Shown here in pieces: positions 12,500-24,267 of a DNA stretch of 64,000 nucleotides. Numbering within the stretch: the stretch's first letter is position 1; every line of letters begins with the position of its first letter. Both the position numbers and the translations under genes were made by a program. The notes beneath the pieces were generated by a model that was not told the origin of the DNA, searched no databases, and worked only from the letters and a program-made list of their open reading frames with translations. The stretch comes from Pegoplata infirma (Eukaryota; Arthropoda; Insecta; Diptera; Anthomyiidae): the NCBI GenBank assembly GCA_963921195.1, contig OY992536.1:95709007-95773006 (forward strand). The letters are read 5' to 3'.

Positions 12500-12870
12500 G
12501 GCAAAATTGGAAAAAAAAGTAATTTTTCCCACTGTGGTTCGCTTTACTTTGTTCCACGGCCACGAAGCCTGGAATGCTGCCCCACCAGACGAAGGGACGA
12601 CGCAAGTTTTTATAAACCAATGTGTCAGAAAAGTACTTCGCGTGTGTTGGCCACAAAAGATATGCAATGAAAGACTGTGGTTTGAAACGCAGAAATGTCC
12701 TATAACCGTCGAAATACTTTGAGAAAAGTTGAACTGGTCATATCATAAGAAAAGCACACCCAAACATTGCTTTAAATGTTATAGAGTGGAATGGACAAAG
12801 TAGTCGAAGAAGGGGACGTCCGGCCCATACATAGAGAAGGTAATTCATAGCTGAAGCCACAACTCTAAAC
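12500..12870 (+). mobile_element. RTE-like retrotransposon, C-terminal coding fragment
   Basis: The frame through 12507-12722 reads FINQCVRKVLRVCWPQKICN, then ERLW and PITVEIL. After a stop it continues in shifted frames with LNWS, VEWTK and KKGTSGP. This is the order of the conserved tail of RTE/CR1-type polymerases, as I remember it (a Cys-Leu-Arg-x-Ile block, WP, then a Trp-Gly-His region and an Arg-rich GRP motif). It is a dead fragment of roughly 120 codons and the RT core is absent. The superfamily is likely, the exact clade less so. Confidence 0.6.
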
Positions 12871-12954
12871 ACCAGTGAAAAATATTACGATATATTGATT
12901 GAAAATGTTACGATATATTTATCAATCAAGGCCATCAACGATCTTTCCACGGGG

Positions 12955-13020
12955 AAAGGAAAAGAAAAAAAAGAAAAAAAAGAAAAGAAAAGAAAAGAAA
13001 AGAAAAGAAAAGAAGAAAAT
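12955..13020 (+). repeat. (GAAAA)n microsatellite
   Basis: Runs of AAAGA/GAAAA units, perfect at about 12983-13013, inside the purine-rich left part of the hAT-like element. Confidence 0.85.
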
Positions 13021-13129
13021 AAAGAAAAATACGAAAAATGGAGAGGAAAAAAGGAAGAAGAAAATTATCTCAAATTTTTTTCAATGAAATATTTTTCTAA
13101 AGAAAATATGTCTCCAATGTTAAATTTTT

Positions 13130-14060
13130 CTATACGAACAAATCTGAGAATTTAATTTAGAATTTTCCTATAGGAAGAATTTGCGAATTTTTCTATAGGA
13201 AAAATATTAAAATTTTTTTTCGGAATGTTAGAATTTTTTTATTTGAAAAAAGTCTCGGAATATTCAAAATTCTCTTTAGCAAAAATAAGATAATTTTTGT
13301 AGACGGAAAATTTGTGAATTTTTCTATAACAAAAATTTAAGAATTTTTCTTAGAATTTTTCTATGGGAAAAATTTGCAAATTTTTGTATAGGAAAAATCT
13401 GAGAATTTTAATAAGAAAAATCTGACAATTCTTTTAAAGGAAAATATCAGAGAATTTTTTTATAGGAAAAGTCTGAGAATTTTTCTTCAGAAAAAATATG
13501 AGAATTTTCTTTAGAGAAAATCTGGTAATTCTACTTTCGAAAAAGTCTGAGAAAAGTAAAGAGAAAATGAAATTGTATGAAAATTTTTTCTATAAAAAAT
13601 GCTCAAGAATCTCAAAATTTTGATAAGATATAAAAACCTCAGACCTTTTCGATAGGAAAAATATCTCAGAATTTCTAAGTTTTTATAGCAAAAATGTTGT
13701 ATAATCTGAGACTCAGAATATGAGGCTTTTTTATATAGAAAAAACCTCAGAATCTGAGGTTTTAGAAAAAATGTCCCAGAATCTAAGATAATATCTTAAA
13801 TTCTGAGATTTTCTATTTGAAAAATGTCTCAAAATCTTTTTCTGTAGGAAAATGTCCGAGACGCAGATTCAGAGACTTCTGTTCTGTAGGAAAAATGTTT
13901 CAGAATCTTTTATTGTATGAAAAACTTCTTAGATTCTCAGAAATTTTAATAAAAAATATGTCTTACAAAATGTTTAAGAATCTTAGACTTTTTGTAAGGA
14001 AAAGTGTCTCAAAAACCTTTACTTTTTCTTTGAAAAATGTCTCATAATCTAGGAAATTGA
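13130..14060. repeat. degenerate palindromic minisatellite, block 1
   Basis: Irregular units of roughly 35-45 bp alternate two short palindromes, TTTTCTATAGGAAAA and CTCAGAATCTGAG. The same units recur at 20045-22125, 29400-30800, 34890-35600 and 52440-52830. Divergence is high, so frames such as the one at 13817-14047 are not genes. Confidence 0.8.
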
Positions 14061-14351
14061 CTCAAAAAATTTTTAAAGGCATTTAAATCTTATCTCAGGT
14101 ACTTTCTGGTTTTAGTTTTTCAAAACCAGAAAATTTTGGTGAAGAAATTTTTAAAAACTGGAAATGTTTCTACAGAAAAAATCATAATAAACAAGAGGAA
14201 AACACTAAAAAAACCTTTACTAATGATTTAAATACGACCTAAGGTTCCCAAAAAAAAAAAAAAAATATTAAGTAAAAAAAAAAAAATTCGGTAACAAAAA
14301 ATCCCCCCCCCCCCCCCAAACTCAGGGGCTGGATCCGCGCCTGTACCTCAG

Positions 14352-14870
14352 CCGAAATTATGCCATAAGATTCAGAGGATTTTTAGGGCCTAATGCTTTG
14401 AATCGCCCAGATCAATGTTTTTATTATTATTATTTTTTATTATCTCCGAAACAATCTCAGATGCTTGGGAGAGGGAGATCCTGCGACCATATCCCAGTAG
14501 GATCCTTTAAGTATACCAGTGTGCAATGAGATTAAGAAACAACTGATATGTTTCCAAAAAAGTTTTTCCAAGAATTACATTTTTCGATTCTGATCATCTT
14601 CTTATAACTCTTAAGGTGCAGCCTATATTTAGACCAGTTCTTGTCCGATCTTGAAGATTTTACCTTATTAAAAAGTTTTAGCAGGAATCTCTGCTCTTCT
14701 GCAACTCATTTGGCCATAAATCCAATGGGATTTATTTTGACCTCTAGGCTTTGCAGAAGGCAAGCTGCATCCAGTGACCTATTACAAACACATTTTATAT
14801 GGTGAACCAGACAGTCAATTTTCGCCAAACTATTCAGATAAGGGCATTTGATATTAAAACCCAGAAACGG
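14352..14870 (-). mobile_element. LOA retrotransposon fragment, endonuclease-RT linker
   Basis: The reverse complement follows bases 45811-46345 of the intact copy almost word for word: 'attgactgtctggtt', 'aatgtttgtaatagg', 'tctgcaaagcctagagg', 'gattcctgc', 'aagagttataa', 'gatgatcag', 'gattcttggaaaaac' and 'gatctgggcgat'. It therefore encodes, in broken frame, the linker between endonuclease and RT. It has an internal TTATTATTATTA run near 14418-14440. It may be the upstream half of the copy at 10552-12440, separated by later insertions. Confidence 0.8.
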
Positions 14871-15516
14871 AAAAATTTCATTTAAACCTTTATAATGTAT
14901 ATGTGATCGAAAAAACCTTGAACGATGAAATTATTCCATAATTCGAAATCATCTTCTGACTCTACAAATTGCAACTACTCCTCCAAAATCAAACAAATGG
15001 TTCTTTTAAGACAATATAATCAAATGACTTTCATTTTATATATGAATAATTGTCAATGAAAAACTTTATGCCAAAAGACAACATTATCAATTAATTTATG
15101 GAAAAAAAGTGGCATAGAAAACAAAAACACATTAAAAACTAAGTTAAATACCTCCCAAATAGATGATATTGTAAGTGTTTAAGCAGTAGCTTAAAGACAG
15201 AAACATCCATGCAATCACCATACCACTGCACCACAGCTGTATCCAGAAGATAAGAATTTATTTTGAGATGATCGAAAAGTATAAGTCAAACGAGCTAAAA
15301 TACGGCAGCAAAAAAGGTGGAAAAATGATAACTCATTGCTAAGTAATAAAGTGTTTTACGCAATAACGCCTAGTAGTGCTGGTATGGCAAAAAGCTGAAA
15401 AGAAATCAAATATGTGAATAAGGAATTTCATATTCATATCAACATTGTAATACCCTACTATGGTTAAAAAATGGATTAGCATAATTTAGACTAAACCATA
15501 AATCTTGTTTTAACTA
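14871..15516. other. undiagnosed A+T-rich DNA
   Basis: No supported feature between the LOA fragment and the next TIR element. Confidence 0.35.
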
Positions 15517-16066
15517 CACCATTTACAGATGTAATTCGTAAATGATCCATTGTAATTCGAAGATTTTATTTGTAGTTCGAAGATTCCATTTGTAATTCGA
15601 AGAAGATCAACTGTAAATTCAGTTGACATTTTTGAAATTATATTTGGAATCTTCGAATTACAATTGATACTTTTCGAATTACAATTGATCCTTTTCGAAT
15701 TACAATTGATACTTTTCGAATTACAATTGATATATTTATAATTACAATTAATCTTTTTCGAATTACAATTGATATTTTTCGAATGAAAATTGATCTTTAT
15801 CGAATTATACTTGATCTTTTTCGAATTACAATTGACCATTTTCGAATTGCAATAGGATCTTTTCGAATTACAATTGGAATTTTCGAGCTACAAATAAAAT
15901 ATTTGACTTACAAATAAAATATTTGAATAACAAATGAAACTTTCGAATTATAAGTAGAATCTTCGAATTACAGATGGAAGCTTTGAATTACAAATGGAAT
16001 CTTTGAATTGCAAGTAGAATTTTCTAATTCAAATTGGTTTTTTTCGAGTTACATCTGTAAATGGTG
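15517..16066. mobile_element. satellite-like TIR element, family P (copy 1)
   Basis: Ends are inverted CACCATTTACAGATGTAA, flanked by TA on both sides, giving a likely TA TSD. The interior is diverged 20-21-bp units built on TTCGAATTACAATTGATC, so the element is a tandem array enclosed by TIRs. A longer copy is at 49611-51611. TA target and CAC start resemble Tc1/mariner-type MITEs, but no transposase is present to confirm. Confidence 0.75.
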
Positions 16067-16319
16067 TAGATAACAGGAGTCGATTTTTTCTCAGTATAAT
16101 AGATTTTCAAAATGTTAACTTTCAATCTAGCAAATTAAAAAGTGGCTTCAGCTGCACTTAAACTTCGCGTAACAACAGGCTATAAGAAAGGTTTAAGTAG
16201 CTGCTAATGCTTCACGTCGATTCCGCGGTACGTTTTGACACCACCAAGCGATTAAGAGTTAACCCCATAAAACTTCTGCGTTTAATCTGCTTCAGCTTCT
16301 TATGAAACTGCTTAGCAGT

Positions 16320-17378
16320 TGAGTTTCAAACTGCGAAAAATCAGAGGAATAATGCAATTCCTTAAATCCCAGACAAATTATCAAACAGAAATCATCGGAT
16401 GGCTGCAGATTAGACTGGGTCGACCATAAAGGAGAAAAAAAAAGTTCCCATTGGGCGGGCTTAATTTTAAAGCTTACCTCGAAAAAATTCCATAGCCAAA
16501 ATATTAGATTTTTAGGTCGCGATTTGGTACCGCCGAAATCGTTATTTATTCATAGCTTTGTCATTTGATGTCCGATCGTTATAAAAAAAAAATTGTTAGA
16601 AAGTCCTCGGCGAGTACTAAATTTGACCCATATCTGGTTTTTGCCTCAGAGGTCATGTTCTTCTTATGATTGTTAGTTTCTCATCTTTCTACCCACTTAT
16701 ATGAATTTTATTTTTCCATTAAATTATAGCACTAAGAAAATCATAAATCCTTCCCTTGGAAGTATACAGTTAAAATAATTAACAAAAAAGTTACATTTGA
16801 TTTAAGATTTTCATATACTTACAATATAAAGAAAATTAGAAAAAAACACTTGTTATTATGCCTTTAAACTATATTTAATTTTTTTAGTTTGTATTTAAAT
16901 ACATACAAACAAGTGTTTTAAATCTTTTTCTATGGAAATTTAAAATCGAATGTAACTTTTTTGTTAATTAATTTAATAGGGTACTTCTAAGGGAAGAATT
17001 TTATGATTTTTTTAGTGCTATAATTTAATGGAAAAATAAAAATCATTTAGGTGGGTAGAAAGCTGAGAAACTAACACTCATAACACGAAGATGACCTCAG
17101 AGGCAAAACCAGATATGGGTCAAATTTAGTACTCGCTGAGAAATTTTTAACATATTTTTTTTTACAACGATCGGACAGCAAATGACAAAGCTATGAACAA
17201 ATAACGATTTCGGCGGTACCAAATCGCGACCTAAAAATCTAATATTTTGGCTATGGAATTTTTTCGAGGTAAGCTTTAAAATTAAGCCCGCCCAATGGGA
17301 ACTTTTTTTTTCGACCCGGTCTACTGCAGATGTCATGTTTGATAGTTTCTAGCTCCTCCACATCTATACAGTTCCTGC
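16320..17378 (-). mobile_element. LOA 3' region fragment, interrupted
   Basis: On the minus strand, 17332-17378 matches the C-terminal codons of LOA ORF2: 'tgtttgatagtttctagctc' corresponds to 'tgttcgatagtttccaactc' in the copy near 33330. The left part (about 16345-16402) matches weakly. The hAT at 16411-17323 splits it. Only a short piece of the family is left. Confidence 0.55.
16411..17323. mobile_element. hAT-like foldback element
   Basis: An 8-bp TSD, CTGCAGAT, flanks it exactly (16403-16410 and 17324-17331). TIRs start TAGACTGGGTCGA and end TCGACCCGGTCTA. Beyond them the arms stay complementary for about 400 bp ('cccattgggcgggcttaa', 'ttaggtcgcgatttggtacc'), so the 913-bp element is one long imperfect hairpin. 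The 8-bp TSD supports hAT; no transposase frame. Confidence 0.8.
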
Positions 17379-17661
17379 ACTCAAAGAAAAATGCTTCATC
17401 ATATTGATGATACGGTTTCATCACTTGATGTCATCAATTTTGATGACAAATTTCTTCATATTGATTAAGCTTTTCTTTAATATGATGAAAAATGTCATCG
17501 AAATTGAAACAACAAGTGATGACACATTTCATCATATCATCAAAAAGTGTCATCAACATGCCTTTCAAATGTTTTTTTTTTAAATAATTAAAATAATATT
17601 AAAATAAATAATACTAGTGAATAAATATTTTTAAAAAATATAAAAAAATAAAAAAAAAACA
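17379..17661. repeat. TGATGA-rich palindromic sequence
   Basis: Starts CACTCAAAGAAAAATG, like the CACTC-type TIRs elsewhere in the window, and contains many 'catcatattgatga'-type dyads up to about 17560, then A+T-rich DNA. The partner end was not found, so this is probably a truncated MITE. Confidence 0.4.
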
Positions 17662-18285
17662 ATAAAAAACAAGTAAAAAAGTTAAATTCGGCCTTGCCGA
17701 ATGTAGTGATACCCTCCACAATTTCAAAAAGATTATTGCAAGAAAATTTATTTAAAAGGAAATTACTTTTGAAAAAAAATAAAAAATTTTTGAAAAAAAA
17801 AATTTCCGCGAATAAAAAATTTGGTAAAAAAATCCGCGATTTTTTTTATTTTTTTGTCAAAAAATATGTTCGTACCTGTTTAAATACCATTTGGTGTTCA
17901 ATTATGTTCACATATGTCAACCAGAAGCCGAATTAAAGCATTTTGTATTTTTAGGTTATGTTGAATGTACTGAAATTTTTGAGGTGTGCTTACATTTTCG
18001 TTCATAACTTTTGAACCGCTAAACGGATATCGCTCAAATGCAATACCAAACTTCTCGGGAGAACTTCCAATAAATATGTTAAGTTTCAGTCATCTCTGTG
18101 CAATATTTTGTCCGCTACAGCATTTTCCACAGACAGACGGACAGACGGACATCGCTAGAATGTCTTAAAATCGATCGGGGATCATGAATATATATACTTT
18201 ATGGGGTCCCAGATCGATATTTCGATGAGTTACAAACGGAATGACAAACTTATATATACCCTCTATCACTAAGTGGAGGGTATAA
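17662..18285 (-). mobile_element. mini-me/DINE-1-like element (copy 1)
   Basis: The minus strand begins TATACCCTCCACTTAGTGAT, continues through GACCCCATAAAGTATATATA and a GTCCGTCTGTCCGTCTGTC block, and ends with the hairpin ATTCGGCaagGCCGAAT before TTTTTTACTTGTTTT. (TA)n and (GTCY)n blocks around a conserved core define mini-me elements in flies; mini-me/DINE-1 elements have been linked to Helentrons. The inverted TATACCCTCCA near both ends fits that class. Confidence 0.7.
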
Positions 18286-18290
18286 AAATC

Positions 18291-18372
18291 CTGCCCTGGC
18301 TGGGACTTGAACCCACTGGTCTCCAGCTATAGTATTTATTGTCGACGCATTAGCTAGTTCACCTATCTATAG
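18291..18372 (-). repeat. tRNA-like module 1 (SINE-like)
   Basis: The minus strand reads TAGCTAATGCGTCGACA (box-A position), a spacer of about 30 bases, then GGGTTCAAGTCCC (box B) and CAGGGCAGG. Acceptor pairing is not convincing, so it is not called a functional tRNA. It shares GCGTCGACAAT, the box B and CAGGGCAG with module 36339-36411. Confidence 0.6.
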
Positions 18373-18384
18373 ATGAAAATCTCG

Positions 18385-18990
18385 CACCACTTCTTACAAG
18401 GCAAGTATCTCAACCCTTATGAACCGATTTGCCTGAAACTTAAAATATATATTAAAGAGACGATTTTAAGGTTGGGGTGTCTCGGCTTATCGGCCATATC
18501 GGTGTTTAAAAATTTCGTTGTCCCCTTATGCAACCATGTGGACCTTCGGGAAAATTTTGATAACTTCCGAACTAACAGGAATATCATCTAGGGCAAAAAT
18601 ACGTTTCGACTTAAATTTAATAAAGATTATTTCTTATCCATATGGATATCTTAGGTCTATGTCTTCACATAAGTACCCCCCAAAATTTACACATTTTCCT
18701 AAAAAAAATATTTAAAGAAGCCGAATTTTTACAAGGTTATGCCACCATTAGATAGGTATTAAAAAAACCTTTATTCTCATATGATGACATCATATAGTTT
18801 CTTAAAAAGAAATGGCTGAAAAATACAAAAAACTTTTTTTCGCCATTTTTTGACCCATGTTTTGAACCCCTAAATTCCCGATATGGCCGATAAGCCGAGA
18901 CACCCCAACTTTAGAATTGTCTCTTTGATTTATGTTTTAAGTTTCAGGCAACTCGGTTCATATGGGTTGAGATACTTCTCTTGTAAGAGA
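18385..18990. mobile_element. foldback element
   Basis: The arms around 18390-18515 and 18870-18990 are inverted: 'ttggggtgtctcggcttatcggccatatcgg' has its complement near 18880-18905, and 'aagtatctcaaccc' pairs near 18970. The ~350-bp centre is A+T-rich. A one-arm relative is at 49490-49608. TSD not resolved. Confidence 0.65.
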
Positions 18991-19172
18991 CTTTTTGAGT
19001 GCCACATTACCACTAAGCTACCATCCACGGAGTCCTGGATGAGGGTCATTCCGGGAGTAGGAAATCTATAAATTTTTACACTCATAAATCGAACCCACAC
19101 GAACAAGTTAAGCCAGACCCGAAAATAGCCAGATCATTGCAATGTTTACCAGGCAGATATGCTGGCAATATA

Positions 19173-22100
19173 CACTCTTATAAATTTTTGTTGAAATTTA
19201 CCCACTTTATTGTAGGTAACTGTTCTCCTACAATAAAGTGGGTAAAAATACTCTATGTGTTTAAATTTCAACATTTGCACACAAAGTGTGTACAACTAAT
19301 AAACATTTTGTGTGTAAACCTACAAATGAACTGCTTTCAAAATTCTCTGGCAATACACACAAAATGTGTAATTTTAGCTTACTTGTGCTCAAAAATAGAT
19401 TTAAAATGTTTAAAATTGCATCTTAAATGTTTTCTTTTACATAAAATGTGCCTAATTTTTAACAACCTGATAAAAAATTTATTCTTATTGAAAAAATAAA
19501 ACCAAAAATGCATTTTTATTATTTTTTTTAAGTTTTTATTCAAACTAAAATGAAATTTGGTATAATAGTTAAATATAAATTCATTAATAATTATTTAAAT
19601 GCATTTTTTTGTGGTTATAAAATTATTCGTAACTTAAACTAAATATTAATAACAAATAAAAAATAACACGTTACAATAAGTATATAAACGATAAAATTTG
19701 GTTAATTAAAGAATTTATTTTTTGAACATTATTAATATTTGTTTGTCCCTCAAATTTTTGGAGATAGGATTAAAAAATAAAATCCATCGTCTGACAGATT
19801 TCAGCAGGATATAAAATGTTATGTGTAAATAAACAGGAACCACTTGCATATGCTGTTCTGTTATATCCACCTTTTCGCCCATTAGTACTTTCTTCTCTAG
19901 AGAAGTATGAACATAAATATTTTTTATGAGTCTTCTGTTTTTTAAACTATTTTTTCGTTGGACTTTTCTAATCATTAATTGTTGTCTCAAACTGCAAGTA
20001 TAAAAAATTTCACATTATTTACGAGATATTTCTGATATTTAAACTATACAAGGGAATATTTTCAGAATCTGAGAAAATTCTGTATAGACAATTCTCAGAA
20101 TCAGAAAAATTTTTTCTATAGAAAAATTCTTAGAATCCAAGATAATATTTCTATACAAAACATGTCAGAACCTGAGACATTTTTTCCTTAAAAAATTTCT
20201 AAGAATTTGAGATATTTTGCTATAGAAAAATTCTCAGAATCTTATATATTTTGTATAGAAAAAAATTAAGAATCTATTTTTTCTATAGCAAACATGCAGA
20301 ATCGGAGCCATTTTTTCCATAAAATTTTTTTTAAAATCTGAGATATTTTGCAATAGAAAAATTCTTAGAATTTGAAATTTTTTTATAGAAAAATATAATA
20401 ATCTATGATATTATCAGAATTTGATACATTTTTTCTATAAAAAAATTCCATGAATCTAAGATATTTTTTTATGAAAAAATTCTCAGAATCTAAGATATTT
20501 TTTTATGTAGAAAACTTCTCAGAATCTGCGATATTATTTCTATAGAAAAATCCTCAGAATCTGAGATATTTTTTCTATAGAAATTTTTAGAATCTGAGAT
20601 ATTTTTTTTTATATAGAAAAATTCACATAACCTGAGATATTTTTTCTATAGAAAATTCTGAGAATCTGAGATATTTTATCTATTGAAAAATTCTCAGTAT
20701 CTGAGATATTTTTTCTATAGAAAAATTCTCAGAATCTAAGATATTTTTTCTATGGAAAAACTCTCAGAATCTGAGATAGTTTTTCTATAGAAAAATTCTC
20801 AGAATCTGATATATTTTTTCAAAATCTTGGAAAATTAAAAAATTTTCGGAATCTGATATAATTTTTCTGCAGAAAAATTCTCAGAATCTAAGATATTTTG
20901 TAATAGAAAAATTTTCAGATTCGAAGATATGTTTTTCTATATTAAAATTCTTTTAAATTCTTTTTTTCTATAGAAAAATTCCTAGAATCTGAGATATTCA
21001 TTCTATAGAAAAATTCTAAGAATCTAAATTGTTTTTTCTATAGAAAAATTCTTAGAATCTAATACATCTTTTTTAAAGAAAATTTTTCAGAATCTGATAT
21101 ATTTTTTCTGTAGAATATTTCACTGAATTTGATTTATTTTTTTATAGAAAATTGCTAAGAATCTGGTATATTTTTTCTATAAAAAATTTTTCAGAATCTG
21201 ATATAAATTTTGAATCTAAAATATTTTTTCTTCAAAAAAATTCTCAAAATCTGAGATATTTTTTTATATACAAAAATTCTCAGAATCTAATAAAGTTTTT
21301 CTATAGAAAAATTCTCAGTATCTAATGAATATTTTTATAGGAAAATTCTCTATAGAAAAAATACATCAGATTATTTTTTCTATAGACAAAACAGAAGAAT
21401 CTATGATATAAATTCTACAGACAAAATATAAGAATTTGAAATATTTTTTCTATAGAAAAATTCTTAAAATTTGAGATATTAATTTTATAGGAAAATTCTA
21501 AGAATCTGAGATATTGTTTCTATAGAAAAATTCTCAGAATCTAATTTGTTTTTTCTATAGAAAAATTCTTAGAATCTGATACATTTTTTCTATAGAAAAT
21601 TTCTCGGAATCTGATATATTTTTTCTATAGAACATTTTACAGAATCTGATATATTTTTTCTATAGAAAATTTCTCAAAATCTGATAATTTTTTTTATAGG
21701 AAATTTCTCCGAGTCCGATATATATTTTTTTTTTATAAAAAATTTCTCAGAATCTGATATTTTTTTTTTTCTGTAAAAAAATTCTTAGAATCTGAGATAT
21801 TTTTTCTATAGAAAAAATTTCAGAATCTAAAATATTTCTTATATAGATAATTCTCAGAATCCGAAATATTTGTTGTATAGAATAATTTGCAGAATCTGAA
21901 ATATTTTTTCTATAAAAAGTTCTCAGAATCTGAAATAATTTTTTTATAGAAAAATTTTCAGAATCTGATACACTTTTTCTGCAGAAAAAAAATCTGTAAG
22001 AATCTAAAAACTTTTATTGAAATATTCCCAGAATCTGGTTAGGATTTAAAACATTTTTTTCTGTAGATAAATTCTCATAATCTGAAAAACCTTTTTCCTT

Positions 22101-22692
22101 ATAAAAAATATTCTCAGATTTTTATATCCAGACATTTTTGTAAAGAATAACTCAAAATTCATTTGTGGTACTTACCTTTCTGATTTATAATTGCAAATCT
22201 TTAAGAAAAACATGCAATTAACAGTATACTACAGCTTTAGCTTCTTACAAATTTTACGTTGCATTTAAATTTTGAAACTATTGGTTAATATTTTCACTTT
22301 TTTTAACTATATTTCTTTTTATTTTATGGGTTTTTCGCGTTATTTAAGTTTAATTGCGAGCACAACAAAATTTTCTGATTATATTTCTCTTTTTATTTTA
22401 TTTTGACAATTTTTAAATTGTTGAACATTACGCATTTAATGTTTAATATCAAAAATTAAACACTAAATGTTTACAATAAACATTAAATGTGTAATTTTAA
22501 AATTCTTGTGTTTATAATTTTATAAAAATATTTATAAATTCACAAAATACTATATAATGTGCGTAATATTCAAATTTTTGTGTGTAAACTAAAAATTTAA
22601 ACACTTGGTGCTCAATTTTAGGCGTTGTGTGTTATTTTACATAAAAATTTACCCACTTTATAGTAGTATTTTTACAAGGACTTTTTAGAGTG
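19173..22692. mobile_element. 3.5-kb TIR element with minisatellite interior (family E)
   Basis: It splits a LOA fragment precisely. Ends are CACTCT...AGAGTG with TA on each side. Both subterminal regions carry TTTACCCACTTTAT; at the left this forms a hairpin with 'cctacaataaagtggg' (about 19200-19242). Copies of 'aaatgtgtaatttta'-type motifs lie near each end. The middle 2 kb is the palindromic minisatellite. The frame at 19137-19499 overlaps the boundary and is not a gene. TA TSD and CAC ends suggest a Tc1/mariner-type non-autonomous element. Confidence 0.75.
20045..22125. repeat. degenerate palindromic minisatellite, block 2 (largest)
   Basis: More than 45 units of roughly 36-44 bp, consensus close to TTTTTTCTATAGAAAAATTC then TCAGAATCTGAGATA. 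Each unit has two dyads, TTTCTATAGAAA and TCAGAATCTGA, so either strand can fold into strings of hairpins. Units vary by indels and substitutions, and no unit is privileged. Confidence 0.9.
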
Positions 22693-23380
22693 TAGGAGTG
22701 GCTGACTGGTTGAGTTGCAATGTTTTGTCCACAACCCCAGTTAACATATATTCCGGCCGTCAAGTGGCGGTCAATGTTTCTAAAAAAAGATCTGCCCTTA
22801 ACTGCCGAACGTCTTTAAATGAGATTGCCAAACAGTTCGGAGTACGACTCATATGGGTTCCAGGGCACAGACACATTCCAGGGAATTGCAAGACTGGGTA
22901 CTACCTAACAGCTTTCAACAGAACTCAAATGTGTTGTTATGCCTATAGAAATTTGTAAGTAAAATCAGCGGGTTTTGTTCCGCGACGGAGATGGGCACAT
23001 AGAAAAAAAACGAACAAGTCAGTTGATATCGCTTCCAAGAGAAGAGATGTCAACTGTGAATATTGTAATTACCGGACACTGTCTTATAGGAAATCACGCT
23101 GAACGGTTAAATGTGCCATCAAATACCAGTATTGCATGGATGAGTCAGAGCTGGAAACTATAAAGTACTGTATTTGCAATTGCTCGGCACTCTCTGGTAA
23201 GAGACTTGCTTCGCTGCGAATTATGGAGCTACACTATCTTTCTGATTTGTAGGATCTCAAAATTCAAGATCTTAGGAGCTTCATAAGGACCTCAAATTGG
23301 TTTGACGACAGGGACTAGTAGAGGAACCCTATTAATGTCCCATGGTATCACAGTGGGCCTCATAGTCTATGTGTTCTGAC

Positions 23381-24128
23381 TAGTGTTTGGGGTCCGGGAA
23401 TTCCCGGGTCGGATTTCCCGGGAATTCCCGGGAAAAGACTGACGGGAATTCCCGGGATTTTTTTTAGTTTTTCCCGGGAAATCCGGGAATTTTATAAAAT
23501 AAACCATTTTACATAAAAAACGTTTATTTTAATTTAATTTTTAATATTTTTTTTACATACAGGTATAATTACATTTGCTATTTTTTGTAGGTTTCTATTT
23601 GGAAGAACAGTGCAAATATATATTCATAGGAAAACTGACCAAGTGTAAAAAGTATGACAATATCATGAAAAAAATTTAAAATTCAGAAAATATACGTCGG
23701 TTAATGATAATTTTGATAAGACTGTCAAAAAATATAAAAATTTTGAACCTAGAATTTACATTTCCAGAACAAATATTAAAAGTGCTGCCAACTATATTAG
23801 TTTTTGCTCGAATAACGCAGTTTTAAAGTTTTTTGCGATTTTTAGCTATTTTTTGCGATTTTTTGTGGGGAAAAAAGTTGCAATATTTTTTTTGTTTTGT
23901 TTTTATTGTATTTTAGGATTTTTAACTTTTATTTTTTTATTTTTATGTTTTAATTAATTGTTTATCTGTTATAAAACTGTTTTTAATAAAAACTTGGTGA
24001 AATTTTAATGTTCCTTATGATTTATATTAATAATGAAAATTTCCCGGGATTCCCGGGAATCCCGGGAAATAAATTATTTTTTTCCCGTTTCCCGGGAAAT
24101 TGAAAAGTCCGGGAATTCCCAAACACTA
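23381..24128. mobile_element. hAT-like element with CCCGGG palindromes
   Basis: An exact 8-bp TSD, GTTCTGAC, lies at 23373-23380 and 24129-24136. TIRs are TAGTGTTTGGG / CCCAAACACTA. The subterminal parts are packed with TTCCCGGGAATTCCCGGGAA-type palindromes, the centre with A+T-rich DNA. No transposase. Inserted at the 3' end of the LOA fragment. Confidence 0.9.
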
Positions 24129-24267
24129 GTTCTGACATAAATCATCAGACCTATTTTCTTGAAAATTCTGTTAGTCAATTTGTACGAAGCAAGAATAATT
24201 CATCTTACCAGAAGTACAAAGTCGAAGTGCGACCTGCATACCACCACATCAGTTCCGTAAGAACCTA

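Larger units (their letters stand above)
12930..14343. mobile_element. hAT-like element with palindromic minisatellite interior
   Basis: The right end reads GGATCCGCGCCTG at 14331-14343 after a long C run, like the right ends of the TSD-supported hAT elements at 29157 and 51943. The interior has a purine-rich start (12955-13070), then degenerate ~40-bp units with TTTTCTATAGGAAAAA and CAGAATCTGAG palindromes (13130-14060). The left end is unclear, perhaps near 12930, and no copy of the right flank TACCTCAG was found there, so the boundary is provisional. Confidence 0.5.
18992..23372 (+). mobile_element. LOA retrotransposon fragment, RNase H to 3' UTR, interrupted
   Basis: Two pieces (18992-19172 and 22693-23372) align end to end with 47715-48715 of the intact copy. 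The first ends in the RNase H region at 'aggcagatatgctggcaa' and the second resumes at 'ggagtggctgactggttgag'. Frames are broken and several catalytic positions are changed (for example 'acactcataaa' replaces the codons of the first RNase H Asp). A 3520-bp TIR element separates the halves. The 3' end runs into the hAT at 23381. Dead copy. Confidence 0.85.

Noticed and set aside
19137..19499. 120-codon plus-strand frame rich in Cys and Leu
   Set aside because: It starts in a LOA fragment and runs across the insertion junction into TIR element E, so it is a chance frame.
20045..22125. CRISPR-like array of repeats and spacers
   Set aside because: The units are degenerate throughout with no constant repeat or unique spacers, in a eukaryotic transposon context.
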